Of a stretch of 64,000 nucleotides of DNA, positions 53,370 to 62,982 are shown one piece after another. The notes beneath the pieces were generated by a model. That model saw only the letters and a list, made by a program, of their open reading frames with translations, was not told the origin of the DNA and ran no database searches. The stretch is taken from NCBI RefSeq assembly GCF_003863965.1, contig NZ_RRCN01000001.1:7189071-7253070 (forward strand), read 5' to 3'. Position 1 is the first letter of the stretch, and each line of letters begins with the position of its first letter. Origin of the DNA: Paenibacillus oralis. Lineage in GTDB: Bacteria > Bacillota > Bacilli > Paenibacillales > Paenibacillaceae. A program made the translations under genes and the position numbers.

Positions 53370-56300
53370 CTGTCGGGCCTCCCTTTATCATCTTGGCCTA
53401 GCCTGATTTTGATCGTTTTGACCTCGAACGGCCTGAAGGTCAGCCGCAGCGTTCCGTTTTCCGCGTGAAGCTCCCCGGATTCCTCTTCAAGCAGGTTGGC
53501 CGCAAAAAAGCGGGCCTGCTCCGGCAATCCGCCGATGACGGCCTCGGCCCTGCCGCCGGACGATTCATACAGACGCAGCACTCTGCCGCTTCCGTCCTCG
53601 GCCGCCTTGACCGTCTCCAGGATCACATGGCCGCTGCGGAAATCCAGCCAGCTTTGCCGCGGCGGATAAGCCGCTTGCCCACCGCCCGCAGGGGCCGCAA
53701 CTGGCCGCAACGGAGCGTTCAGCGCGGCCGCTTCGCGGACGACCTGCGCTTCCCGCCAATCGCCGGCATGGGGATACAGCGAATAGGTGAACTCATGCTC
53801 CCCGCGATCCGCATGGCGATCCGGCCAGCTTGGAGCACGCAGCAGCGATAGGCGCAGCACATTGCCGTGAATGTCGTAGCCGTATTTGCAGTCGTTCAGC
53901 AGACTAACCCCATACCCGTGCTCCGACAAATCGGCGAAACGGTGGCCGCAGACTTCGTATTGAGCCTGGTCCCAGCTCGTATTTCGATGGGTGGGCCGCT
54001 CCAGCGCACCGAACGGAATCTCGTAGGTCGCTTTGCCGGCCAAAACGTCCACCGGAAAAGCCACCTTCAACAGCTTATGGTCTTCCTGCCATAACACCTT
54101 CGTTTGGAAATCGACGCGGCGGCCGCGCTTGGGAAGCAGTACTGTTTGCTCGATCACGGAACGCCCGTACTCCCACCGGAACTGCAAAATATCGAGCACG
54201 CGGCCCCGAAGGACGGCTTCGCGCCGGGTTAGCAGCGGGCTGCCCGCCGGCTGCTGCTCATAACGCGGGTCCAGGTCCCAGGCGTCCCAAAGCGAAGGCC
54301 TGTCGTGAAAAAGCTGTAGCTGGTTGCCTTTTTGCCTCTCGGCCAACAGCTCCCTTCCGTTGTCTTTATCGTACCAGCGCACGATTTCGCCTTGCTCGTT
54401 AAACCGCAGCAGGTAATGCTCGCTCTCCCAAACCTCGGGGAAATCACCGGAAACGGACGAACCGGCCAACGCCGGAGCGGACGCCTCTTCCGCCGCTAAT
54501 CCCTGCGCTTCACGCAGCCATATCGCCTTACAGCCGAACCCCGGTATCGCCGGTACTCGGACGGCCAGCGTCGCCTTTCCCCGCTCCGGATCGGAGAGCC
54601 AGGCATCGCTTTCCAGCGGCTCCCCCCCCGTCAAATGCCCGCAGTCCAAGCAAGCTCCGGTCCCCTTCCAACAGCACGATGCCGCCCTGCTCCCAGCCTA
54701 AACTGTTGAATACCAGATACGGCCGGCCTTCCCCGGAAGCAGTGACATCTGCATGCTCGGCGTCCCGCCCGCCCCGGTGCGCCTGATGCCGCAGTTGTTC
54801 CGCCAGCGCTTGCAGCGAAGCGTCCAGCGCCTGACGGCCCAACCGGAATACCTGACTGTATTGCTCCCGGGATGTTTCATACACTTCGGGAATCGAACTG
54901 CCGGGAACGATGTCGTGGAACTGGTTTAGCAGCAGAAGCTCCCAGCCCTCCCGCAGGGTGGCCGTTTCGCGGCCTGTGCCATGCCATGCCGCGAATTCGC
55001 CCCAAATCTCCGCTTCCCGGTACAGCGCCTCCGCCTTCCGGTTGCACCGCTTGTTGAAAGCCTGCGTCGTATAGGTCCCGCGATGCAGCTCCAGGTACAA
55101 ATCGCCATGCCATGCCGGCAATTCGGGGCGACGCTCCGCCAGCTTCGCGAAAAAAGCCTCCGCGGTGGAATACCGGCTGGCCGGAAGTCCGGCCATCAGC
55201 TTGGCGCGCTCGGCGTACTCCAGCATCTCGTGGGTCACGCCCCCGCCGCCGTCGCCGTGGCCGTAAAGCAGCATCAATTCGTCATGCCGATCCTTTTCCT
55301 CAAACGCCTGCCAATGCTCCCCGATATCCTTGGGGCTGGTGGATTCGTTCACGCCGTGATTCTGGTAAGCAAGCACGGATGTGCCGTCGATGCCGACCCA
55401 TTCGAACAAGGTGTACGGAAACTTGTTCGTATCGTTCCAGCCGAGCTTCGTCGTTAGAAAATACTCGACGCCCGCCTGCTTCAGCAACTGAGGCAAGGAA
55501 GCGCAATATCCGAATGTGTCAGGCAGCCATTCAATCGCCGTCCGCTTGCCGAATTCCCGCTCGTAAAATTGCTGCCCGTACAAAATCTGCCGGGCAAGCG
55601 ATTCCCCGTTCGGAATGTTCAGGTCCGGTTCGACCCACATGCTGCCGACCAGTTCCCAGCGCCCTTCGCCTACCCTCTCTTTGATGCGGGCGAACAGTTC
55701 GGGATAATGCCGCTTGACGAAGGCGTAAAGCTGCGGCTGGCTCTGCGAATAGCGAAAATCGGGATAACGCTCCATCAGCGTGAGTACGGTGGAAAACGTA
55801 CGTCCCGCTTTTCTGACCGTCTCCTTCAACGGCCACAGCCAGGCCAGATCAATATGTGATTGGCCGACCAGGTGCATGAGCCCGTCCCGTAACCCGGGCG
55901 AAGCTTCCGCCGCCGCCAGGTCCCTCAGACGTTGATCAACGACGCTCACCCTGCCTTCATCCGCCAGCGCCCTTGCTTCCCCCTGCTCCAGCTCGTCCAT
56001 CGCCTGCTCCAACGCCCTGATCAGCCGGATCTGCCGCATATCCTGAGGCGGCAGCAGCCGCGCCGCCTCGAAAATCGTCTTTACGGTATGGAGCAAGGCA
56101 TACACCGGCCGGTTGACCCATACCAGGGACAAGGCGGCGCCGGTCACAGAGGGGCGAATGACGGCCTGGCGGTTCAGCGGATCCTTGGGCTCGGGAATAG
56201 GATCGTACAGTTCGATGTCGATCCGCAGCCGCTGTCCTGGGGCTGCGGCCGGCAAAGGCACGAAACCGTGGTTGCGGTCCAGCCCGTGGTAAGGAGCCCC

Positions 56301-56579
56301 GTCCAGGCGCAGCAGCCCTTCGCCGCCGCCCTCGTAGACCAGGCCGATATCTTCGCCCTCCCAGCCTTGCGGAAGGGCGAATTCGCCGCTCAGAAAATAT
56401 GTCGTCCCGTATCCGCCGTCCAGCACGTCGGGAGCGCTAGCCTTCGCTGGCTCCGGTCCATGCTCGTACACGCCCGGCGCTAAATACCGCGAGCGGCGGA
56501 TCGACCACTCCCGCAGAGGCTGCCGCCTGCGCCACTGGCTTTTGCCGAGAACCGCGATAAAACGCTCGATCCGCTTCAT
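53366..56579 (-). pseudogene. GH38 alpha-mannosidase, split by a frameshift in a G8 tract
   Basis: Two overlapping frames make one enzyme. The first (54528-56579) has the GH38 catalytic domain: zinc site LVGQSHIDLAWLWPL (~245), nucleophile aspartate in EWLPDTFGYCASLPQ, and LLYGHGDGGGG; the second (ending at 53366) carries the beta-sandwich domains (FPEVWESEHYLLRF, VDFQTKVLWQEDHKLLKVAF, SLLNDCKYGYDIHGNV). They join at eight G on the minus strand (54629-54622). Removing one base gives exactly 1070 residues in a single frame reading FDGGEPLESDAWL, a normal family size. So either a recent +1 mutation, slippage, or a sequencing error. Translationally coupled to GH3 upstream and GH130 downstream. 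Confidence 0.9.
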
Positions 56580-58888
56580 GACGAACCACGCTCTGTCCTG
56601 ACCGTTAAACCGGCCGTCAAATATTCCGCGGAGTTCGGCCCGACCATCACGTTAAACTCGCCGTCCTCCACGATACGGGAAAGATCCGCCCCGACGAACT
56701 CCAACTGCTCCCGCCCGACGTTAAAGACTACGGTTTGGGTTTCCCCGGGAGCCAGGGAGATCTTTTGAAAGCCCTTCAGCATTTTCTCCGGTCTTGTTAC
56801 CGACGCCGCCAGGTCGGAAATGTACAGCTGGACGACCTCCATACCGGCTGAATCTCCTGCGTTAGTAACCTCCGCATAAACCCGTGCTTGCCCGCCCGGG
56901 CCGATGACCGCCGGTTCCACCCGGAGATTCCCGTATTCAAACTTCGTGTAGCTAAGTCCGAACCCAAACGGATATTCGGCCTTGAAATCGGTCTCCAGGT
57001 ACCGCTTGCCTCTCGTTCTCCGATGGTAGTAATAAACCGGAAGCTGACCGACCTGCTTCGGCACGCTGACCGTCAGGCGGCCGGACGGATTCACGTCACC
57101 GAACAGCACGCCGGCGATGGCATGGCCGCCTTCCTGGCCGGGATACCAGGCTTCCAGGATGGCGTCGGCATGCTCCGAGATCCACGGCTCGACGATCGGG
57201 CGTCCGTTGATGTACACGACGATCAGCGGTTTACCGAGCTTGCGAAGCTCCTGGATCAGCGGAAGTTGGGCGCCGAGCAGATTCAGCGTGGCACGGTCGA
57301 TCCCTTCCCCGCACTCCATCTCGCTCCAGGCATGTTCCGTCACGACGGACGCGCCGGTCAGCAAATCGATCGTGCCTTCGCCGAAATCCCTGGCGCTGGA
57401 CCCGCCCACCGCCACGACGATGGCATCGGCTGCGGCGGCGCATTCCAGAGCGCGCGGAAATCCTGCGCGGGAATCGTCGCGGATGCGGCAGCCCGGAGCG
57501 TACAGCACGCGCTCTCCTTCGTCGCCGAGCGCGCTGCAGATGCCGTCCAGCACGGTGACGATCCGGCCCGGCGGCTGGGGGGAGGTGTAGTCGCCAAGCT
57601 GATTGTAGGCCGCGTTGGCATTCGGCCCGATCACCGCAAGCTTGCGGATATCCTTGCGCAGCGGCAGCGTGCCCCGCTCGTTCTTGAGCAGTACGATGCT
57701 TTCCCCGGCGATTTGGCGGGCCAGTTCCCGGTGCGCGGCGCTGCCGATGACTTCGCCCGCGCGCGCCGGATCTCCGTATGGGCGTTCAAACAGCCCAAGC
57801 TCGAACTTCAGCTTCAGCACCCGCAGCACCGCCTTGTCCAGCTCCGCTTCGGACAACCATCCCGCCGACAAAGCCGAGCGCAGATGTTCCCGGAACATTT
57901 CTCCGGACATCTCCATGTCGATGCCGGCCCGGATGGCTTGGGCAACGGCGTCTTCACCGCTTTCGGCCGTGTTGTGCCCGCTTGCCAGCATGCCGAGCGC
58001 CCCGCAATCGGTGATCACAAAACCGTCAAACCCCCACTCGTCCCGCAAAACGTCCTGAAGCAGATAACGGCTAGTTGTGCAAGGAACGCCGTCAATTTCG
58101 TTATAGGCCGTCATCACCGAGCGGGCTCCGGCCGCCACCGCCTTGCGGAACGGCAGCAGGTCCACCTCGTGCAGCTCCCTCGGTCCCATATGCACGGTCT
58201 GAGCGTTGCGCCCCCCTTCGCTGCTGCCGTAAGCGGCGAAATGCTTCGGCGTGGCCAGCAGGCTGTCCGCAGCGTCCAACCGTTCGCCCTGTAGCCCTGC
58301 GATCGCGGCCGCGCCCAGTTCGGCCACCAGGTACGGATCTTCGCCGTAGCATTCCTCCGTCCGGCCCCAGCGCGGATCGCGGACGACGTCAAGCACGGGC
58401 GAATAAGTGGCCGCCGCTCCCTGGCTGCGCGTTTCCGCCGCCACCGCCCGGCACATGCTCCGGTAGAGCTCCGGGTTCCATGTGCTGCCGATGGCGAGCG
58501 GGACCGGGAAGACGGTCGCGCCGATCGCCATATGTCCGTGCGAGCACTCCTCGCCGAACAGAATCGGGATGCCGAGCCGGCTGTGCTCAAGGGCGTACCG
58601 CTGCAGCTTACCCAGGGCTTCCGCGCCCTCCTCGGGAGACAGTCCGGCCGCCAGCGTCACCCCTGTCCACGGATCGGCGCGGAGCGTCCCGTAAAGCGAT
58701 CCGACTCCGCCCCGGGCGATATGCTCCTTGAAGGAATCGGTGATTTCGACCGATCCGTCCGCGGTTTTCTCGAAGCATTTCCAGCCGAAAGGCTGCACCA
58801 GTTGGCCGATTTTTTCATCCAACGTCATGCGTCCGAGGAGATCGTCCGCTCTCCTCCCAGCAGACAGAAGTTTGTTTTTGTAATCCAT
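56576..58888 (-). CDS. GH3 family beta-glycosidase
   Basis: 770 residues in the usual order: GH3 N-terminal barrel (~20-330) with nucleophile aspartate in DGFVITDCGALGML (TDC instead of the common SDW), KHFAAYGSSEGGRN, GH3 C-terminal alpha/beta domain (~390-620) and a fibronectin-III-like domain (~670-760). No signal peptide, so it works in the cytoplasm on imported oligosaccharides. Beta-glucosidase or beta-xylosidase is likelier than N-acetylglucosaminidase, whose KHFPG motif is absent. ATG 58888 preferred over GTG 58897. It overlaps the GH38 start. Confidence 0.93.
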   Translation of the reverse strand: MDYKNKLLSAGRRADDLLGRMTLDEKIGQLVQPFGWKCFEKTADGSVEITDSFKEHIARGGVGSLYGTLRADPWTGVTLAAGLSPEEGAEALGKLQRYALEHSRLGIPILFGEECSHGHMAIGATVFPVPLAIGSTWNPELYRSMCRAVAAETRSQGAAATYSPVLDVVRDPRWGRTEECYGEDPYLVAELGAAAIAGLQGERLDAADSLLATPKHFAAYGSSEGGRNAQTVHMGPRELHEVDLLPFRKAVAAGARSVMTAYNEIDGVPCTTSRYLLQDVLRDEWGFDGFVITDCGALGMLASGHNTAESGEDAVAQAIRAGIDMEMSGEMFREHLRSALSAGWLSEAELDKAVLRVLKLKFELGLFERPYGDPARAGEVIGSAAHRELARQIAGESIVLLKNERGTLPLRKDIRKLAVIGPNANAAYNQLGDYTSPQPPGRIVTVLDGICSALGDEGERVLYAPGCRIRDDSRAGFPRALECAAAADAIVVAVGGSSARDFGEGTIDLLTGASVVTEHAWSEMECGEGIDRATLNLLGAQLPLIQELRKLGKPLIVVYINGRPIVEPWISEHADAILEAWYPGQEGGHAIAGVLFGDVNPSGRLTVSVPKQVGQLPVYYYHRRTRGKRYLETDFKAEYPFGFGLSYTKFEYGNLRVEPAVIGPGGQARVYAEVTNAGDSAGMEVVQLYISDLAASVTRPEKMLKGFQKISLAPGETQTVVFNVGREQLEFVGADLSRIVEDGEFNVMVGPNSAEYLTAGLTVRTERGSS

Positions 58889-59007
58889 CTTTCGCACCTT
58901 TCTCCGCTAAATTGAAAGCAGAACTCGCGTATTAACCGCCTTCCGAAGGGAAACCAGCCCCCTGAGATAGGGATCTCGGAGAGCCGGCCGTTTATGCGTA
59001 TTTCCAA

Positions 59008-60609
59008 TTAGTTGGACTTCCAGCTGTCGTAGGCTTCTTGGTAAATCTGCCGCATCCGGTCTCCGCCCATTTTTTTAACGGTATCCACATAGCTGTCCCA
59101 GCCCGCCAGCGGCTCGGCGCCGGTTACGAATTTCGCTTCCATCTGCCGAACGTAAGTATTTAAGTCCGAGCTGAGCGTCGTCACTTCCGCCTGCTGTTCG
59201 GAGGTCAGGAAGAGGGTTGGGAACGGAATTCTCGCGCCTTGATCCAGCAGCTTTGTTTTGGATTCGCTGTCCACCCAAATCTCAAAATCGGTTTTCAAAC
59301 CTTTGTAAACATCGTCAAAAGAAATCGTCGGCGCCGGAATTCCGTAGTTCGGCGTCAGCGTCGCGCGGTATTCCTCGCGGTCGCCGCCGCCAGGAACCGG
59401 CAGATATTGCTTGACCCGGTTCGCTTTGTCCGTGTATTCCCAAAGCACGCCTTCCGGGCCTTTATTGAACAGCAAGGCGCCGTCGTAAGAGTACAGGTAG
59501 TCAATCCAGCGCAGGGAAGCTTCCGGAGCAGGGTTGGTGTTGGTGATCGCAAAAGCCCCCGTTGTTATCCCTTTGTTTTTGGCGATGGCCGGTTTGTCCA
59601 CCATATCGCTTTTCACCGGCGTGAACATCGGATCGTCCGTGCCCGGCTCGCCCCCGAGCGTCATATAAGCGTGCCATTCGGAGAACAAGGCGACTTGGCC
59701 ATTTTGCGCCTTCGCTTTTTTCTGTTCCGCCGTTTGCGAAAACGTCTCATGATCGAGGAGATCCTCCGCCCACAGCCGGTTCAGGAAAGCGAGATATTCC
59801 TTGTAGCCCTCTTCCATCGGGGTGTAATGAATCACGTCCTGGTCGTCCACGTAGATTTCTTCTTCATAAATGCCGTAAGCGCCAAGCAGCCAGGTGCGGA
59901 TATCGCGCAGGTTCACGGAGGACAGCGGAATTTCGTCGGCCTTGCCGTTGCCGTTGGGATCCTCCTCTTTTACGCGCTTCAGGTAGGTATACAGTTCTTC
60001 CGTCGTTTCCGGAAGCTTGCCGATATCCAGCTTTTTAAGAAAATCGCCGTTGTACCACATCGGGTTCCGGTACCAAGGCTGGTTGAACTCGATGACCGGC
60101 AGCGAGTAAATATGCCCGTCCGGGGCCGTGATCGATTTGCGCACGTCCGGATACTCCTCCAGCACCTTCTTGAAGTTCGGGGCGTACTCGTCGATGAGGC
60201 CTTCCAGCGGAATCAGGATGCCTTGCTCGCCGTAGTTCATTTGCTCGGCCGGGGTAAGCCCTGCCGCATAAAATACATCAGGATATTCCCCGCTGGCGAA
60301 CACGAGGTTCTTCTTCGTGTCGAAGCTGTCTTTCGGCGCGTTGTTATACACGAAATGAATGTTCGTCAGCTTCTCCATTTCCTGCAAAACGGCCATGTCC
60401 TTCCAGTTTTGCAAACCTACGTCCGGCGCCATCATCGTCAGCGTGATGGGCTCCTGAACGATCGGGAATCCGTCTTTGCTGACGCTATTCTCCGCATTGC
60501 CGCTGCCCTCTTCTTTTTTGGCATTGCCGGAGCCGCCGCAACCGGACAGCAAGCTGACAAACATAGCTGCGAGCAACAGCAGGAGCCAGCCTTTTCTTTT
60601 TTTCTGCAT
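59008..60609 (-). CDS. ABC transporter solute-binding lipoprotein (LplA/YtcQ-like)
   Basis: 533 residues with a lipoprotein signal (KKRKGWLLLLLAAMFVS then LLSGC), cleaved at the cysteine (~23) and anchored to the outer face of the membrane. The mature part has the large two-lobed sugar-binding fold with PDVFYAAGLTPAEQMNYGEQG and RIYSLP-type HIYSLPVIEF motifs of the Paenibacillus LplA/YtcQ group. ATG 60609 follows GGGAGG; the longer frame lacks a signal sequence at its head. Downstream an 8-bp hairpin (58968-58985 region) may protect its mRNA. Confidence 0.93.
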   Translation of the reverse strand: MQKKRKGWLLLLLAAMFVSLLSGCGGSGNAKKEEGSGNAENSVSKDGFPIVQEPITLTMMAPDVGLQNWKDMAVLQEMEKLTNIHFVYNNAPKDSFDTKKNLVFASGEYPDVFYAAGLTPAEQMNYGEQGILIPLEGLIDEYAPNFKKVLEEYPDVRKSITAPDGHIYSLPVIEFNQPWYRNPMWYNGDFLKKLDIGKLPETTEELYTYLKRVKEEDPNGNGKADEIPLSSVNLRDIRTWLLGAYGIYEEEIYVDDQDVIHYTPMEEGYKEYLAFLNRLWAEDLLDHETFSQTAEQKKAKAQNGQVALFSEWHAYMTLGGEPGTDDPMFTPVKSDMVDKPAIAKNKGITTGAFAITNTNPAPEASLRWIDYLYSYDGALLFNKGPEGVLWEYTDKANRVKQYLPVPGGGDREEYRATLTPNYGIPAPTISFDDVYKGLKTDFEIWVDSESKTKLLDQGARIPFPTLFLTSEQQAEVTTLSSDLNTYVRQMEAKFVTGAEPLAGWDSYVDTVKKMGGDRMRQIYQEAYDSWKSN

Positions 60610-60726
60610 CGGTATTCCTCCCTTTTGAACTATGATCAAAAATTATAATAATCGAAGACAAGATCTCCGTTATTACCGGTGTGTCCACGGGCTCGCCGCG
60701 TTGGTTCGGGTTTCAGCCCGTTTTGA

Positions 60727-61638
60727 CTAGCCTTTGACCGATCCGATCATGACCCCCTGCACGAAATAACGCTGCAGGAAAGGATACACGACGATGACCG
60801 GCAGCGTCGAGACGATGATCACGGCATATTTCACCAGCGAGGCGATTTCCGCCTTGTTGGCCATGGCCTGGGCGATATCGCCGCTGATCGCCGCTCCTGT
60901 CGTCTCCGCGGACATCTCCTGAAGCACCAGGATTTGACGCAGTACCATTTGCAGCGGATATTTCGTGTCATCGTTCAAATAAATTAAAGCCGGAAAGTAG
61001 CTGTTCCAGTGGCCAACCCCGTAAAACAGCGCCATGACGGCCACGATGGGGGCGGACAAAGGAAGCACAATCCGCAGGAAAAGCCTAAGGTTCGTACATC
61101 CGTCCACGTGGGCGGCTTCCTGCAGTTCCTTCGGGATGGTCGATTGGAAAAAAGTTCTGGCAACGATGATGTTCCATACCGAAGCCGACACCGGCAGGAT
61201 CAGCGCGCCGACCGTATTAATCAGCCCGAGGTTTTTGACCATCAAATAAGTGGGCACCAGGCCGCCGCTGAAAAACATCGTGACCAGGAACATCCCCATA
61301 AAAAAGTGGCGCCCCACGAAATCAGAGCGGCTCAGCGCGTAGGCGGCCGGCAAGGTCACCGCCAGGTTCAGCAGCGTGCCGATCAAGGTGTAAACAATCG
61401 TATTGCGGTAACCGAGCCAGATTTTCGGATTTTCGAATACAAGCCTGTACCCGTCAAAAGTCAGCCCTTTGGGAAACAGCCACATTTCCCCCGAACTGAC
61501 GTATTTGGGACTGCTGACGGAAGCGCTGACGATATAAACGAGCGGATACAGCACCACCACCAAAGCAATAAGCAGATACACGTAATTCAAGACCAGAAAC
61601 AGCTTGTCCGATTTGGACTCTTTGATTGTCGTGACCAT
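60727..61638 (-). CDS. Carbohydrate ABC transporter permease (LplC/YtcP-like)
   Basis: 303-residue membrane protein with six helices, of the MalG-like CUT1 type. The ATPase-docking loop reads EAAHVDGCTNLRLFLRIVLP (~197-216). GGAAGGAGG precedes the ATG. No ATPase gene is present in the operon, which is normal for this subgroup, as a shared MsmX-type ATPase drives several importers. Partner of the upstream permease and the lipoprotein downstream. Confidence 0.95.
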   Translation of the reverse strand: MVTTIKESKSDKLFLVLNYVYLLIALVVVLYPLVYIVSASVSSPKYVSSGEMWLFPKGLTFDGYRLVFENPKIWLGYRNTIVYTLIGTLLNLAVTLPAAYALSRSDFVGRHFFMGMFLVTMFFSGGLVPTYLMVKNLGLINTVGALILPVSASVWNIIVARTFFQSTIPKELQEAAHVDGCTNLRLFLRIVLPLSAPIVAVMALFYGVGHWNSYFPALIYLNDDTKYPLQMVLRQILVLQEMSAETTGAAISGDIAQAMANKAEIASLVKYAVIIVSTLPVIVVYPFLQRYFVQGVMIGSVKG

Positions 61639-61657
61639 TCGTTTGTCCTCCTTCCTT

Positions 61658-62614
61658 CTACCATAGGCTTGTTTCGCTTGTCCGCTTGGCGATTTTGTTC
61701 ACGGTGATGAGCAGCATCGCGTTAACGATGGAATTGAACAAACCGACGGCGGTGGAGAAGCTGTACTGCGCGCTGACCAGGCCCGAGCGGTACACGAACG
61801 TGGAAATAACGTCCGAAGATTCCATGTTAAGCGGATTTTGCAGCAGCAGCACCTTTTCGTATCCAACCCCGAGAATATTGCCCATGTTCAGGATAAGCAG
61901 GATCGTAATGGTCGGAACGATCGTCGGCAGGTTGATATGCAGCACGCGTTTGAAGCGGCTGGCCCCATCCACGATCGCCGCCTCATGCAACTGCGGGTCC
62001 ACTCCGGCCAAAGCCGCGAGATATATAATCGTCCCCCAGCCCGTGCTTTGCCACACCCCGGACAGCACATAAATCGTTTTAAACCAGCGCGGATCGGTCA
62101 AAAACGCGGGCGCCTCCATGCCAAACGCCTCGATCATACGCACGATCATGCCTGATGAAGGCGACAGGAACGTAATGATCATCCCCGCCATGACAACCAT
62201 GGAAATAAAATGCGGGGCATAGGTGACGGTTTGCACCGTCTTTTTGAACGCACCGTTCCTGATTTCGTTAAAGGCAAGCGCCAAAATGATCGGGAGCGGG
62301 AATCCGATCGCCAATTCGTAAAAACTCAGGCTGAGCGTGTTCCACAGCAGATCCCAAAAATAGTAGGAATTAAAGAAACGCACGAAATGATCAAATCCTA
62401 CCCATGGGCTGGCCGTAATGCCCTTGACCGGCGTAAAATTTTTGAACGCGATTTGGATTCCGTACATCGGCCCGTAATGAAAAATAAGGAAGTATAAAAA
62501 GGCGGGGGCCACGAACAAGTACAACTCCCAGTTTTTCAGCATTCTACGGCCGAGGGAGGCTTCGCCCGATGTTCTCATTGCGGTGCCGGATACTTGCCGG
62601 CCGTTTTTCTTCAT
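61658..62614 (-). CDS. Carbohydrate ABC transporter permease (LplB/YteP-like)
   Basis: 318 residues, six helices, CUT1 MalF-like partner. It begins after a basic tail with KNWELYLFVAPAFLYFLIF, and the ATPase loop is EAAIVDGASRFKRVLHINLP (~218-237). First gene of the minus-strand glycan operon; a cre-like site lies about 90 nt upstream. AGGAGAGAA precedes the ATG. Order permease-permease-binding protein-GH3-GH38-GH130 suggests import followed by cytoplasmic breakdown. Confidence 0.95.
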   Translation of the reverse strand: MKKNGRQVSGTAMRTSGEASLGRRMLKNWELYLFVAPAFLYFLIFHYGPMYGIQIAFKNFTPVKGITASPWVGFDHFVRFFNSYYFWDLLWNTLSLSFYELAIGFPLPIILALAFNEIRNGAFKKTVQTVTYAPHFISMVVMAGMIITFLSPSSGMIVRMIEAFGMEAPAFLTDPRWFKTIYVLSGVWQSTGWGTIIYLAALAGVDPQLHEAAIVDGASRFKRVLHINLPTIVPTITILLILNMGNILGVGYEKVLLLQNPLNMESSDVISTFVYRSGLVSAQYSFSTAVGLFNSIVNAMLLITVNKIAKRTSETSLW

Positions 62615-62982
62615 ATCGTCTTCTCTCCTTTCTCATATCCAGTCCGTTAACTTCCGTTTCCGCCTTGCCCGTTTTTCTTTTTCCCGGTTCAGACCGTCCC
62701 TTGCTAACGCTTACAATCAAAATTGTAGGGAATCGAATCTGACACCGTAAATATGTCGAATATGAATTGTCATGTTTAAAATGGCGTTAAACCGCGGCGC
62801 ACCGGCATTTATGCGATTTTACAATCCGCCCGACACCGATGGTTACCGGCCTTTGCGATGTGTCAATCATGTGTTCTTTAGGGGGGCAGCAAATCATACA
62901 TATTGTGATTTCCGGCCGGATGTGTAAACCTGCTTACGAGTGTGTCTTGGCTCAAATCTCCGCCATTCTAGGAGGAATGATG
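62615..62982. promoter_or_regulatory. Divergent control region with candidate cre site
   Basis: 368 bp between the ABC operon and the second GH38 gene. TGCTAACGCTTACA (62702-62715) matches the cre consensus TGWNANCGNTNWCA at 13 of 14 positions. On the minus strand TACAAT lies just upstream of it, after a weak -35 (TTACGG, 17 nt), so CcpA bound here would cover the start of the ABC transcript. I found no clear promoter for the plus-strand gene. Confidence 0.55.

Noticed and set aside
54528..54649. Programmed frameshift in the GH38 gene
   Set aside because: No slippery heptamer with downstream stimulatory structure typical of programmed shifts, and GH38 enzymes have no known frameshifting; mutation, phase variation or sequencing error is simpler.
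58918..59007. Terminator between the solute-binding protein and GH3 genes
   Set aside because: A hairpin around GAGAT-AGGG-ATCTC is present but there is no T run; it is more likely an mRNA-stabilising structure within one operon.
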